From Glycocaulis abyssi (GTDB taxonomy: Bacteria > Pseudomonadota > Alphaproteobacteria > Caulobacterales > Maricaulaceae), in assembly GCF_041429775.1 (NCBI RefSeq), contig NZ_CP163421.1, positions 1,302,001 through 1,366,000 on the forward strand: 64,000 nucleotides of DNA, given 5' to 3'. The position numbers were made by a program, and so were the translations under genes. Below are positions 37,192 to 45,700 of this stretch, one piece after another. The first letter of the stretch is position 1, and each line of letters opens with the position of its first letter. Under the pieces are notes generated by a model that had not been told where the DNA came from, did no database searches, and saw nothing but the letters and a program-made list of their open reading frames with translations.

Positions 37192-38646
37192 TCAGGCCGG
37201 CCGCCGGGCCGGTGCCATCGTCTCGTTTGCATCAATTCGGTAAGCAGATCGGGCAAGCCCGCAGGCAAGGTCGGCGGCAAGCTCGGCTGCCTCGTCAATC
37301 TCCAGCCTGTGCTCGGCCACCAGGCGGGCCAGGAAGCCGCAATCCACACGCCGCGCCACATCATGGCGGGCCGGAATGGACAGGAAAGCGCGCGTGTTGT
37401 CGTTGAACCCGACCGTGTTGTAGAACCCGGCAGTTTCGGTTGTGTGTTCGCGGAAACGGCGCATGCCTTCCGGGCTGTCATGGAACCACCAGGCCGGTCC
37501 CAGCTTCAGCACAGGATAATGGCCGGCCAGCGGCGCCAGCTCGCGCGCGTAGGTGCTTTCATCGAGCGTGAAAACGATGATGCCAAGCTCACGCTCATTG
37601 CCGAACCGGTCGAGCAGCGGTTTCAGCCCCCCCACATAATCGGTCCGGGTGGGAATATCGGCACCCTTGTCGCGGCCATGACTGGCGAACAGGGCGGCAT
37701 TGTGATTGCGGAACGAACCCGGATGGATCTGCATGACCAGCCCGTCTTCAAGGCTCATCCGCGCCATTTCGGTCAGCATCTGCGCCCTGAACAGCTCGGC
37801 CTCGCGCGCATCCGCACCGCCTTTCACCACCTTTCCAAACAGCGCCGCCGCATCTGCCGGCGAGAGGTCTGCCGTGGCGGCTGTCGGATGCCCGTGGTCG
37901 GTGGATGTGGCCCCCGCAGCGATGAAGTCCTCGCGGCGCACCCGGTGCGCCTCCAGATAGCCCTTCCAGCTGAAGACATCCTCGTTCGTGATCTCGCCGA
38001 ACGCCTCCAGCGCGTCGGCAAATCCGGGATACTCAGGGTCAATTACGGGATCTGGACGATAGGCCGTGACAACCCGGCCACCCCAGCCGGAGGACGCAAT
38101 CGCGTGATGATGGTCGAGAGAGTCGACCGGCGATTCCGTAGTCGCGAGAAATTCGATGCCGAACCGGTCAAACAGGGCCCGCGGCCGGAACGCGTCGGTC
38201 TTCAGCGCTGCATCGATGACATCGTAATAATGATCGGCCGTCCGGGCGCTCAGGCGCACATCAATGCCGAACACCTCCACGAACACGTGGTTGAGCCACA
38301 TTGCCGACGGTGTGCCCCGGAAGAGGTGAAAATGGGCGGCAAATGTCCGCCATGCCTGCCTGGGATCAGTATCGGGAGGGCCGGCCCGCGACGGCACGCC
38401 GAGCGCCTCTAGCGGCACACCCTGGCTGTAGAGCATGCGGTACAGATAATGGTCGGGCGCCAGCAGTAGCTGCGAAGGATTGCCGAACGGCTCATTGTCG
38501 GAAAACCAGGACGGATCCGTGTGGCCGTGCGGGCTTATGATCGGCAGATCACACACGGCGCCATACAGCTCGCGCGCAATCGCCCGCAGCGCCGGGTCAG
38601 CGGGTAACAGCCGGTCAGGGTGTAGCGATAGCGGCCGGACGGCCAT
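37192..38646 (-). CDS. uxaC: Uronate isomerase
   Basis: A 484-residue amidohydrolase-fold isomerase converting D-galacturonate to D-tagaturonate (and D-glucuronate to D-fructuronate). Marks are '[18 protein letters not shown]' (HxH), '[12 protein letters not shown]', '[15 protein letters not shown]' (in part), '[13 protein letters not shown]' and '[17 protein letters not shown]'. The start is preceded by GGGGAGGAAAG. It is the first gene of a minus-strand unit with kduI and kduD, and a LacI-type operator sits 49 bases before its ATG. Confidence 0.95.
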   Translation of the reverse strand: MAVRPLSLHPDRLLPADPALRAIARELYGAVCDLPIISPHGHTDPSWFSDNEPFGNPSQLLLAPDHYLYRMLYSQGVPLEALGVPSRAGPPDTDPRQAWRTFAAHFHLFRGTPSAMWLNHVFVEVFGIDVRLSARTADHYYDVIDAALKTDAFRPRALFDRFGIEFLATTESPVDSLDHHHAIASSGWGGRVVTAYRPDPVIDPEYPGFADALEAFGEITNEDVFSWKGYLEAHRVRREDFIAAGATSTDHGHPTAATADLSPADAAALFGKVVKGGADAREAELFRAQMLTEMARMSLEDGLVMQIHPGSFRNHNAALFASHGRDKGADIPTRTDYVGGLKPLLDRFGNERELGIIVFTLDESTYARELAPLAGHYPVLKLGPAWWFHDSPEGMRRFREHTTETAGFYNTVGFNDNTRAFLSIPARHDVARRVDCGFLARLVAEHRLEIDEAAELAADLACGLARSAYRIDANETMAPARRPA

Positions 38647-38694
38647 GGCTTTCCTCCCCGGTCTCGCATTCTCGTGCCGGTTTCTCCATATCTT

Positions 38695-38710
38695 TGGTAA
38701 CCGGTGTCAT
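38695..38710. promoter_or_regulatory. LacI-type operator upstream of uxaC
   Basis: The plus strand reads TGGTAACCGGTGTCAT; the coding-strand form is ATGACACCGGTTACCA. On the minus strand TTGAAA lies just upstream and could be a -35 box, which would put the operator in the spacer. It separates the regulator gene from the uxaC unit. Confidence 0.75.
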
Positions 38711-38752
38711 AAAATATTTCAAGGTTCGCAGCGCGCACCGTCTACGGCATTA

Positions 38753-39832
38753 TCAGCGTGGCCTGGCGGTGGATTCCCTTACTGCCAGCCCCGGCCGGAC
38801 TTCCGGATGCCGCGCGCTGGTGTCGCTCTCGGCGTTCGCCAGCACGATCAGCTTTTCAGCCGCGAACCGCCCCATGTCGCGGATTGGCAGGCGCACGGAA
38901 GTCAGAGGCGGCCACAGGCGTGCCGCCATCGGACTGTCATCATAGCCGATGACCGACAGGTCGCCGGGTATGGAAACGCCAGCATCGCGCGCGGCGGTAT
39001 AGACACCGGCTGCCATCTCGTCATTGCCGGTGAAAATGGCGGTTGGAGGGACATCCATCGCGAGAAGCTTGCGCGCGCAGGCAACCCCGGAATCGTATGT
39101 ATACGCCCCTTCCACCACATAGCGCTCTTCAAGTTCCAGCCCCCGCTCGGCCAGCCCTTCGGCAAACCCGCGGCGGCGCTCGTGAGACGAGCGGAAGCTC
39201 GGCAGGCCGCTGATGAACGCCACGCGGCGGTGCCCCAGATCGGCAAGGTGCCTGGCGGCTTCCGCCGCGCCAGCGGCATCATGAGTGACAATCATGCGCT
39301 CGGCATCATCCAGTGATACCGAGGCAACCCGCACATAAGGGCAGTCGAGATCGCGCAGGATCGCCACCAGGTCATCATCTTCCGACACAGAAGGTGTCAG
39401 CACCACGCCAAACAGCTTCAACTGCTCCACAAAAGCCTGAACCTGATCGAGGAAGCCCGGACTGGCCCGGTTACAGGGATGAACTACCAGCTCCAGTCCT
39501 GAATCGCGCACCGCATCGAGAATGCCCTGCTGGACATTGACGACATATTGCGGGTTCGGATTGTCATAGATCATGCCGATCAGGAACGAGCGGCGGAAGG
39601 CCAGCCCGCGCGCCTGGGGGTCAGGCCGGTAGCCCAGCTCCTTGATGATCGCATTGACCTTGTCACGGGTTTCGACCTTCACGAAGGGCGAACGGTTGAT
39701 GACCCGGCTCACAGTCTTTTTCGATACACCGGCCAGGCGCGCGATATCATTGATCGTGGCGCGCTTGCGCGCTGAGGGTGCGCCAAAGGCATTATCGGAA
39801 CCGGGTTCGGAACGCGGGCGCCTGCTGGTCAT
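38753..39832 (-). CDS. LacI-family transcriptional regulator of the pectin island
   Basis: A 359-residue regulator. After a 24-residue basic leader comes the helix-turn-helix 'ATINDIARLAGVSKKTVSRV' with hinge 'GYRPDPQARGLA', then a periplasmic-binding-like effector domain: 'IGMIYDNPNPQYVVNVQQGI', 'VVLTPSVSEDDDL', 'FISGLPSFRSSHERRRGF' and 'AIFTGNDEMAAGVY'. It lies at the centre of the island, transcribed away from uxaA. Six palindromic sites with a central CCGG, typical of this family, surround island genes and are its likely operators. The effector would plausibly be 2-keto-3-deoxygluconate or KDPG, but nothing in the sequence decides this. Confidence 0.92.
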   Translation of the reverse strand: MTSRRPRSEPGSDNAFGAPSARKRATINDIARLAGVSKKTVSRVINRSPFVKVETRDKVNAIIKELGYRPDPQARGLAFRRSFLIGMIYDNPNPQYVVNVQQGILDAVRDSGLELVVHPCNRASPGFLDQVQAFVEQLKLFGVVLTPSVSEDDDLVAILRDLDCPYVRVASVSLDDAERMIVTHDAAGAAEAARHLADLGHRRVAFISGLPSFRSSHERRRGFAEGLAERGLELEERYVVEGAYTYDSGVACARKLLAMDVPPTAIFTGNDEMAAGVYTAARDAGVSIPGDLSVIGYDDSPMAARLWPPLTSVRLPIRDMGRFAAEKLIVLANAESDTSARHPEVRPGLAVRESTARPR

Positions 39833-39948
39833 CGGAAAATCCTGACGAATCTGGACGGGATCGTCCCCCTACGGCATAGCACGGACCGCGAGCTTTCTGC
39901 CAAACCCGCATCGTGCACCGCCCGCTGCATCGGCCGGCGGACGAGAGC

Positions 39949-39978
39949 TTGACCCATCATGACACCGGTTTCCATACT
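39949..39978 (+). promoter_or_regulatory. uxaA promoter with LacI-type operator in its spacer
   Basis: TTGACC (39949-39954) and CATACT (39973-39978) are spaced by 18 bases. The operator ATGACACCGGTTTCCA (39959-39974) fills the spacer, so binding would exclude RNA polymerase. The uxaA start lies 24 bases downstream. The same site lies 127 bases from the divergent regulator start and may also autoregulate it. Confidence 0.72.
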
Positions 39979-40001
39979 GGGGCTGCTGAAGGGGCGATCG
40001 A

Positions 40002-41516
40002 ATGAACCGCACGGACACCATGACCGGGATGGACGCGTTGCGCGTCAATACCGCAGACAGCGTTGCCGTCGCCTTGCGCGACCTGTCTCCCGGAGAGAAA
40101 GTCCGCCTCGATGACAAGGTTTTGGTGCCGTCCTCGGCAATTGCCCGCGGGCACAAGATGGCGCTCTGCCCCGTGCGCGAGGGCGCACCGGTGCTGCGCT
40201 ATGGCTGGCCTATCGGACTGGCCAGCAAGGACATTGCGCCGGGCGATCACGTTCACACCCATAACCTGACCACCGCCCTGCAACCCGGCGGCGCCCTCAT
40301 CTACACCGCCGATACGAACATACACGCTCCGGGTTCGCGGCCGCTCGACCGGACATTTGCGGGATACCGCAGGCGGGGCGGCGCTGTTGGAACACGTAAC
40401 GAGATATGGATCATCGCAACGGTTGGATGCGTCGCACAGACGGCACGCCGGATCGCGGGCAGAGCGGCGGCCCGGCACGGCGACGGCCTTGATGGCATTC
40501 ACGCCATTACACACCCGTTCGGATGCTCCCAGCTTGGCGGAGATCTTGCTGACACGCGCGCCATACTCGCCGGCCTGGCCTCCCATCCCAATGCAGGCGG
40601 CGTGCTGATCGTCGGTCTGGGGTGCGAGTCCAATCAGATCGAGGCACTGCTCGCCGCAGCGCCGGGGCTCGACCCGTCCCGGGTGCGCATCTTGCGCGCG
40701 CAAAGCGCCGCGGACGAGCTGGAGGAAGGCGTGGCACTCGCCGGCGAGCTGGCAGAGATCGCCAGGCACGACAGACGCTCGCCCTGCCCGGTCAGTGATC
40801 TGGTGATCGGTGTGAAATGCGGCGGGTCAGACGGGTTTTCCGGTCTTACCGCGAACCCGCTGGCCGGACGCATGACCGATATGGTCACCGGCGCTGGCGG
40901 GACCAGCATCATCACCGAGATCCCCGAGATATTTGGCGCAGAGCACCTTCTGATGAACCGCGCGGCCGATGAAGGCGTGTTCGCCGCGGGCGCGCGGCTG
41001 GTGGAAGGGTTCAAGGCCTACTTCACCGATAATGGCCAGCCCGTTCATGAAAACCCGTCACCGGGCAATATCGCTGGCGGCATCACCACGCTGGAGGAAA
41101 AATCCCTCGGCGCGGTCCAGAAGGCCGGGCAGGCGGCACTGACCGATGTCATCGCCTATGGTCGGCGTGCAACCCGCCCGGGCCTCACACTATTGGAGGC
41201 GCCCGGCAATGATGCGGTGTCGTCAACGGCGCTGGCCTGCGCCGGTGCGCAGATCATCCTGTTCACGACCGGCCGGGGCACACCGCTGGGTTTCCCGGTC
41301 CCGACTGTAAAGATCGCATCTACTTCCAGCCTGGCGGAGCGAAAGGCGCACTGGATCGACTTTGACGCCGGACCCCTCCTGACCGGCGAGAAGATGGAGA
41401 TCGTGGAGGCCCGGCTGTTCGATCTCGTTCTGGCGGCCGCGTCTGGCCAGCCCACCCGCAATGAGCATAATGACGAGCGCGAGATCGCCATCTGGAAGCG
41501 GGGCGTCACGCTGTGA
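40002..41516 (+). CDS. uxaA: Altronate dehydratase
   Basis: A 504-residue enzyme dehydrating D-altronate to 2-keto-3-deoxygluconate. The N-terminal SAF-like domain (about residues 1-105) has 'ALRDLSPGEKVRLDDKVLV' and 'IAPGDHVHTHN'. The main domain follows: 'FAGYRRRGGAVGTRNEIWII' , 'TVGCVAQTARRIA', 'THPFGCSQLGGDL' and 'VIGVKCGGSDGFSGLTANP', with conserved cysteines that probably bind iron. Both domains are fused as in E. coli UxaA. AAGGGG precedes the ATG. Its stop overlaps the next gene by 4 bases. Confidence 0.95.
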   Translation: MNRTDTMTGMDALRVNTADSVAVALRDLSPGEKVRLDDKVLVPSSAIARGHKMALCPVREGAPVLRYGWPIGLASKDIAPGDHVHTHNLTTALQPGGALIYTADTNIHAPGSRPLDRTFAGYRRRGGAVGTRNEIWIIATVGCVAQTARRIAGRAAARHGDGLDGIHAITHPFGCSQLGGDLADTRAILAGLASHPNAGGVLIVGLGCESNQIEALLAAAPGLDPSRVRILRAQSAADELEEGVALAGELAEIARHDRRSPCPVSDLVIGVKCGGSDGFSGLTANPLAGRMTDMVTGAGGTSIITEIPEIFGAEHLLMNRAADEGVFAAGARLVEGFKAYFTDNGQPVHENPSPGNIAGGITTLEEKSLGAVQKAGQAALTDVIAYGRRATRPGLTLLEAPGNDAVSSTALACAGAQIILFTTGRGTPLGFPVPTVKIASTSSLAERKAHWIDFDAGPLLTGEKMEIVEARLFDLVLAAASGQPTRNEHNDEREIAIWKRGVTL

Positions 41517-42960
41517 GCAGGCCGCGGGGAAATATCATGCTGCACGCCCTGCCGGCCCATGTGGCGCGCCCTGCCTATGACAGGACACAGCTTCAGCCCG
41601 GCATTGTGCACATCGGACCGGGCGCGTTCCATCGCGCGCACCAAGCCGCCTTCATCGATACCCTGCTGCACGATGATCCGCGCTGGGCGATCACGGCGAT
41701 TGCCCTGCGCAGCCGGGACACGACCGATACGTTACGCGCGCAAGACGGGCTGTTCACCCTGAAAACGCTGGGGCCAGCTAGCTGGACCCGCGTGATAGGC
41801 GCGATCCGTGATGCCTTCAGCGCGCAGGACGATCCGTCCGGTACGCTCACCGCTCTTGGCGCGCCAGCGACACGCCTGATCACCCTGACCATCACCGAAA
41901 AGGGATATTGCCTCGACGGGAACGGCCAGCTTGACCTTAGCCATCCCGACATCGTTCACGATATCGCGCGGCCGGACGCCCCGCGCAGCGCAATCGGCTG
42001 GCTGGTGGCCGGGCTGGCCCGGCGCAAGGCCGCCGGAACGCCGCCGCCTGTCGTCATGAGCTGCGACAACCTGACCGATAACGGCAGCCGGCTGCGCGAA
42101 GCCGTCGTCCGGCTGGCCCGGCAGTCCGACACCGGGCTTGCCGGCTGGATCGAGCGTCACACCCTCTTCCCACGGACCATGGTGGATTCCATCACACCGG
42201 CAAGCGATCCGGCTTTCCTCGACGCGCTGGAGAGCGAGCTGGGCACGCGCGACGACGCCGCCGTCTGCCGCGAGGTGTTCACATCCTGGGTCATCGAAAA
42301 TCTGGATTGCGAACCCGTCGCCGCGCTGGGCCGGGCAGGCGCCGTCCTGACCAGTGATGTCCGCGGGCATGCCCTTGCCAAGCTGCGCGTGCTGAACGGG
42401 GCACACTCCGCGCTTGCCTGGATGGGACTGGCCCTTGGCTATCAGCGGGTAAGCGAGGCAATTGCAGATGACTGGCTGGGCGCCAGCATTGCAGAGATGA
42501 TCGGCCAGGAAATCCTCCCCGGCCTGGCGCCTGTTCAGGGGCTTGACCCGGACGCTTACGCGCAAGGTGTGCTGGCGCGCTTTGCCAATCCCGCCATCAG
42601 CCACAAGCTGTCGCAGATTGCCTGGGACAGCTCGCAGAAACTGCCTGTGCGCCTGCTGGGCACCGTTGCTGACAACCTTCAGGCCGGGCGGCCGGTTGTG
42701 CACCTTGCCCGGGCAGCGGCAGCCTGGATGCGCTTTGTGGTGCGGGCCGCAAGGGAGGGTTGGGCTCTCACCGATCCCCTGCAGGAGACATTGCTGGTGG
42801 CCGGCGGGACTGCACCGGAGACCCCGCGGGCGACACTGCACGCTTTCTGGAGATGGAACAGGTCTTCCCGCCTGGCCTTGCGCGAAATCCGGACTTTCGC
42901 AGCGCACTGTCGCGCGGCTACGGTGACATCCTCAAGCTGGAGCGTGGGTTACGGCCCTGA
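41513..42960 (+). pseudogene. Tagaturonate/fructuronate reductase, frameshifted near 42845
   Basis: A mannitol-dehydrogenase-family reductase: 'GIVHIGPGAFHRAHQAAF' (NAD site), 'EKGYCLDGNG', 'MSCDNLTDNG', 'PRTMVDSITPASDP' and the catalytic 'KLRVLNGAHSALAWMG'. Sense reading is lost at about residue 445. One frame back, the expected C-terminus 'LEMEQVFPPGLARNPDFRSA' continues to a TGA at 42958. Adding one base near 42847 (TTCTGG to TTCCTGG) restores a 482-residue protein of normal length. As given, the frame instead runs into kdgK. Family members act as UxuB or UxaB; with only uxaA present, tagaturonate to altronate is the likely step. It may be an intact gene with a sequence error. Confidence 0.82.
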
Positions 42961-42982
42961 TCCGCGTATATGGAGTATGCAA

Positions 42983-43996
42983 ATGAGCCGTTACCTCAAC
43001 GCTGCGGCGTTCGGCGAAGTGATGTTGCGCCTGAGCGCACCAGGGCGCGAGGCATTATTGCATTCACACCGACTCGAAACCTGGTTCGGCGGCGCAGAAG
43101 CCAATGTTGCTGCCGGCCTTGCCGCGCTGGGACACCGCGCGCGTATCATTACCGCGCTGCCGGAAAACGCTATCGGGGATGCGTGCACCGGGGAGCTTCG
43201 CCGCTCTGGCCTGGACACCTCGCACATTACCCGCACCGCCGGGCGGATGGGACTCTACTTTCATACCAGCGGCGCGATGCAACGTCCCGCCGAGATCATC
43301 TATGACCGCGCCGGATCTGCCTTCAGCCAGATGCCGCCGGGCGCGTGGGACTGGAAAGCCGCGCTGGACGGGGTGGACTGGCTGCATCTTTCGGGCATCA
43401 CCCCCGCCCTCGGCGCCGGGCCGGCACAGGCCGCGCTCGACGCCGCGAGAACGGCGCGCGAGCTGGGTGCCAGCGTGTCCTTCGACGTCAATTACCGGCC
43501 CATGCTCTGGGGCGGACGCGAAAAAGAGGCAAGCAGCATTCTCGCCGCCCTGGCCACCCACGTGACCGTACTGTTTGCCAGTGCCGGTGACCTCGCCCGC
43601 ATCCTGCCGCTGGACCAGACCGGCGAGCCGGAAGCCGATTTTGACAACGCGGCTGCGGCCGCCTTCGCCCGGTTTGACGGCCTTCAGCATGTGGCCACCA
43701 CCTTCCGTCAGTCGCGCGGCACGCTTGACCAGACCCTTCATGCCCGGCTCGCCAGCCGGAGCGGCACGGCGAGCGCCGGACCGGAAAGCCTCGCCGGTAT
43801 TGTAGAGCGGATTGGTGGCGGCGATGCCTTCGCTGCAGGGCTGATTGACGGGCTCGCACATGGGCTGGACCCGCAAACGGCCCTTGCAGACGCGCTCACA
43901 GCCATGGCGGTGAAGCATTCCATGCCCGGCGACATGTGCACTGTACGCCGAAGCGACATCGCTGCCTGGCGCGAAGGGCGTGACCTGAAGCGCTAG
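42983..43996 (+). CDS. kdgK: 2-keto-3-deoxygluconate kinase
   Basis: A 337-residue PfkB-family sugar kinase making KDPG from 2-keto-3-deoxygluconate. It starts at ATG 42983 with TGGAG 8 bases upstream. Marks: 'FGEVMLRLSAPGRE', 'FGGAEANVAAGLAALGH', 'RMGLYFHTSGAMQRPAEIIYDR' (in part), 'VSFDVNYRPMLWGG' and the catalytic 'IGGGDAFAAGLIDGL'. The residues in 'DVNYRPMLW' are typical of KdgK. The given sequence joins it in frame to the upstream reductase only because of a probable one-base deletion there, so I annotate it as its own gene. Confidence 0.9.
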   Translation: MSRYLNAAAFGEVMLRLSAPGREALLHSHRLETWFGGAEANVAAGLAALGHRARIITALPENAIGDACTGELRRSGLDTSHITRTAGRMGLYFHTSGAMQRPAEIIYDRAGSAFSQMPPGAWDWKAALDGVDWLHLSGITPALGAGPAQAALDAARTARELGASVSFDVNYRPMLWGGREKEASSILAALATHVTVLFASAGDLARILPLDQTGEPEADFDNAAAAAFARFDGLQHVATTFRQSRGTLDQTLHARLASRSGTASAGPESLAGIVERIGGGDAFAAGLIDGLAHGLDPQTALADALTAMAVKHSMPGDMCTVRRSDIAAWREGRDLKR

Positions 43997-44073
43997 AGCG
44001 GATTTCGCCGAACGCAAAGCAGTTTGCGGGGCAATTGAGAACCCGAACTGCCTGCAAGGTAAGGAACAACCCG

Positions 44074-44547
44074 ATGACGACACAGGCAGGACACCCGTTT
44101 GGCCTCGAACCCGGCAGCGCGATGGGCGTGTCCGGCTGGACGCGGCTGACGCAGGAGGATTTCAACGTTTTCGGCAAGGTCACGCGCGATGAAGACCCGA
44201 TGCACACCGATCCTGATTGGTGCGCGGCGCACGGTCCCTTCCCGACAACGATCAGCTTCGGCTTTTTCACCCTTTCCCTGCTGACCGGTTTCAGCCATCA
44301 GGCCAGCCCCTGGCCGGAAGGCGCCTATGCCATCAATTACGGATTTGACCGTATCCGCTTCCTCGCGCCCGTGCCGGTCAATTCGCGGGTGCGCGGGCAC
44401 TTCACCTTTCTGGGCGCCGAGGCGCGCAGCGATGGCGGCTTCCTGACGCGCATGGAGGTAACCGTCGAGATCGAGGGTGTGGACAAGCCCGCGCTGGTGG
44501 CCGAATGGCTGGGCCTTGTCTACCCGCCTGACGCGCAAATTCGCTAG
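44074..44547 (+). CDS. MaoC-like hotdog dehydratase
   Basis: A 157-residue single-hotdog protein. The ATG at 44074 has AAGGAA upstream. 'WTRLTQEDFNVFGKVTRDED' (in part) with 'PMHTDPDWCAAHGPFPTTIS' (in part) is the MaoC pattern, including the catalytic Asp/His pair in 'DEDPMHTD'. 'INYGFDRIRFLAPVPVNSRV' (in part) closes the fold. The likely activity is hydration of an enoyl-CoA; the substrate is unknown. It is 78 bases from kdgK with no operator, so it probably lies outside the island. Confidence 0.88.
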   Translation: MTTQAGHPFGLEPGSAMGVSGWTRLTQEDFNVFGKVTRDEDPMHTDPDWCAAHGPFPTTISFGFFTLSLLTGFSHQASPWPEGAYAINYGFDRIRFLAPVPVNSRVRGHFTFLGAEARSDGGFLTRMEVTVEIEGVDKPALVAEWLGLVYPPDAQIR

Positions 44548-44638
44548 CCCGTCCGGAACCACCGCGCCGCACCCGGCGTTTCCCTGCTGATCATCATTCG
44601 CAGGGCGCGGTCCATCCCGCGCGAGGAGGCACCCGGAC

Positions 44639-44713
44639 ATGGGCAAGGCAATACTGATGTGGTTCCTGGGGGTGCCGATCCCCGTCATCATTCTCATCCT
44701 GATCCTGTTCTAG
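44639..44713 (+). CDS. 24-residue single-helix membrane peptide
   Basis: ATG at 44639 with GAGGAGG 9 bases upstream; it encodes 'MGKAILMWFLGVPIPVIILI' plus 'LILF' and stops 12 bases before the next gene. One hydrophobic helix fills the whole length. Similar 'LGVPIPVIILL'-type miniproteins occur in alphaproteobacteria from memory. The strong ribosome site and the close downstream gene with its own GGAGG support a real two-gene unit. Confidence 0.7.
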   Translation: MGKAILMWFLGVPIPVIILILILF

Positions 44714-44725
44714 GAGGCGCACGAC

Positions 44726-45580
44726 ATGACCGATGCATCCATAACAGCGCCCGCAACCACCACCACGCCCGCCCGCTGGACCGGTCCGGCCATCAACTGG
44801 TCGGCCGTGTTCGCTGGCGCGTTTGCCGCTGGCGGACTCACCATCATCCTGGTCATTCTGGGGGCGGCATTCGGCTTTGGCGCCATGTCGCCCTTCGCCG
44901 GCGACGGGCTGTCCGCCACAACGATCAGCGTCGTGACAATTGTCTGGCTGATCTTCACGCAGATCTTCGCCTCGATCGCGGGCGGCTATATTGCCGGGCG
45001 CACACGGCTGCGCTGGTCCATCCACGCTGATGAAGTATTCTTCCGGGACAGCGTGCACGGCTTTCTGACCTGGGCTGTGGCCAGCGCCTTCATGTTCGCG
45101 GCCGCCGCGATCGCTGCCGGCGGCGGCGCACTGGGCGCAACGGCCGTGACTGCTGCTGCGGTGCAGGCTGAAGACGGCGTGCCCGCACCGTCCACCATCA
45201 TCACCGACCGGCTGTATCGGGCGCCCGGCGCCGACCCCGAAACGCTCGCCACGGCCCGGCAGGAGGCAGACCGCTTTGTCGTGCGGGCCATCGCCGACCC
45301 GGAGTCCGTCACTGCCGAGGACCGCGCCTGGCTGGTGGAGGACGTGGCCGAGCGCACCGCCATCGGCGTCAACGAAGCCGAGGCCCGCGTCCAGGATGCG
45401 TTCGCCCGGATGGACACGGTCCGCGCCGAGGCACGTGAAGAGGTCGACAATGCCCGCGCCGCCAGCGCAACGCTCGCCATCGCCACGGCACTGGCCATGC
45501 TGATAGGCGCATTTGTCGCCAGCGCCGCAGCCGTTTTCGGCGGCCGCGAGCGTGACGGACTGGAAGACCGGCTGGTATAA
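44726..45580 (+). CDS. Membrane protein of unknown function
   Basis: A 284-residue protein with AGGAGG before its ATG. Three hydrophobic helices lie at about residues 24-52, 66-88 and 108-136, with a last one near 248-272. Between the third and last is a charged, Ala/Glu-rich stretch (residues 150-245), probably helical and outside the membrane, e.g. 'ATARQEADRFVVRAIADPES' and 'AREEVDNARAASA'. I do not recognise a domain; it resembles putative PhnA-like membrane proteins. It follows the 24-residue peptide gene by 12 bases and ends at a strong terminator. Confidence 0.7.
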   Translation: MTDASITAPATTTTPARWTGPAINWSAVFAGAFAAGGLTIILVILGAAFGFGAMSPFAGDGLSATTISVVTIVWLIFTQIFASIAGGYIAGRTRLRWSIHADEVFFRDSVHGFLTWAVASAFMFAAAAIAAGGGALGATAVTAAAVQAEDGVPAPSTIITDRLYRAPGADPETLATARQEADRFVVRAIADPESVTAEDRAWLVEDVAERTAIGVNEAEARVQDAFARMDTVRAEAREEVDNARAASATLAIATALAMLIGAFVASAAAVFGGRERDGLEDRLV

Positions 45581-45605
45581 TCCTGACCTGTCCACCGGTC
45601 TTCAC

Positions 45606-45640
45606 AAAGGGCGCAGCTTCCCCGGGCTGCGCCCTTTTTC
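45606..45640 (+). terminator. Rho-independent terminator
   Basis: The stem AAAGGGCGCAGC / GCTGCGCCCTTT with a short GC loop is followed by further T residues (CCCTTTTTC). It lies 26 bases after the stop of the membrane-protein gene. Confidence 0.88.
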
Positions 45641-45700
45641 TTTGTTTCGAAACCCGTCACAGTGATCGTGAGCAAGCCCGCTAAGCGCCGGAGATCCACC

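Noticed and set aside
42842-42850. Programmed -1 frameshift in the reductase gene
   Set aside because: The bases GCTTTCTGG are not a classical slippery heptamer and no clear downstream structure was noticed; a lost base is simpler.
41513-43996. A natural bifunctional reductase-kinase fusion of 827 residues
   Set aside because: The region between the domains does not match either family, while the adjacent frame holds the missing reductase C-terminus with its own stop, and kdgK has its own ribosome site and ATG.
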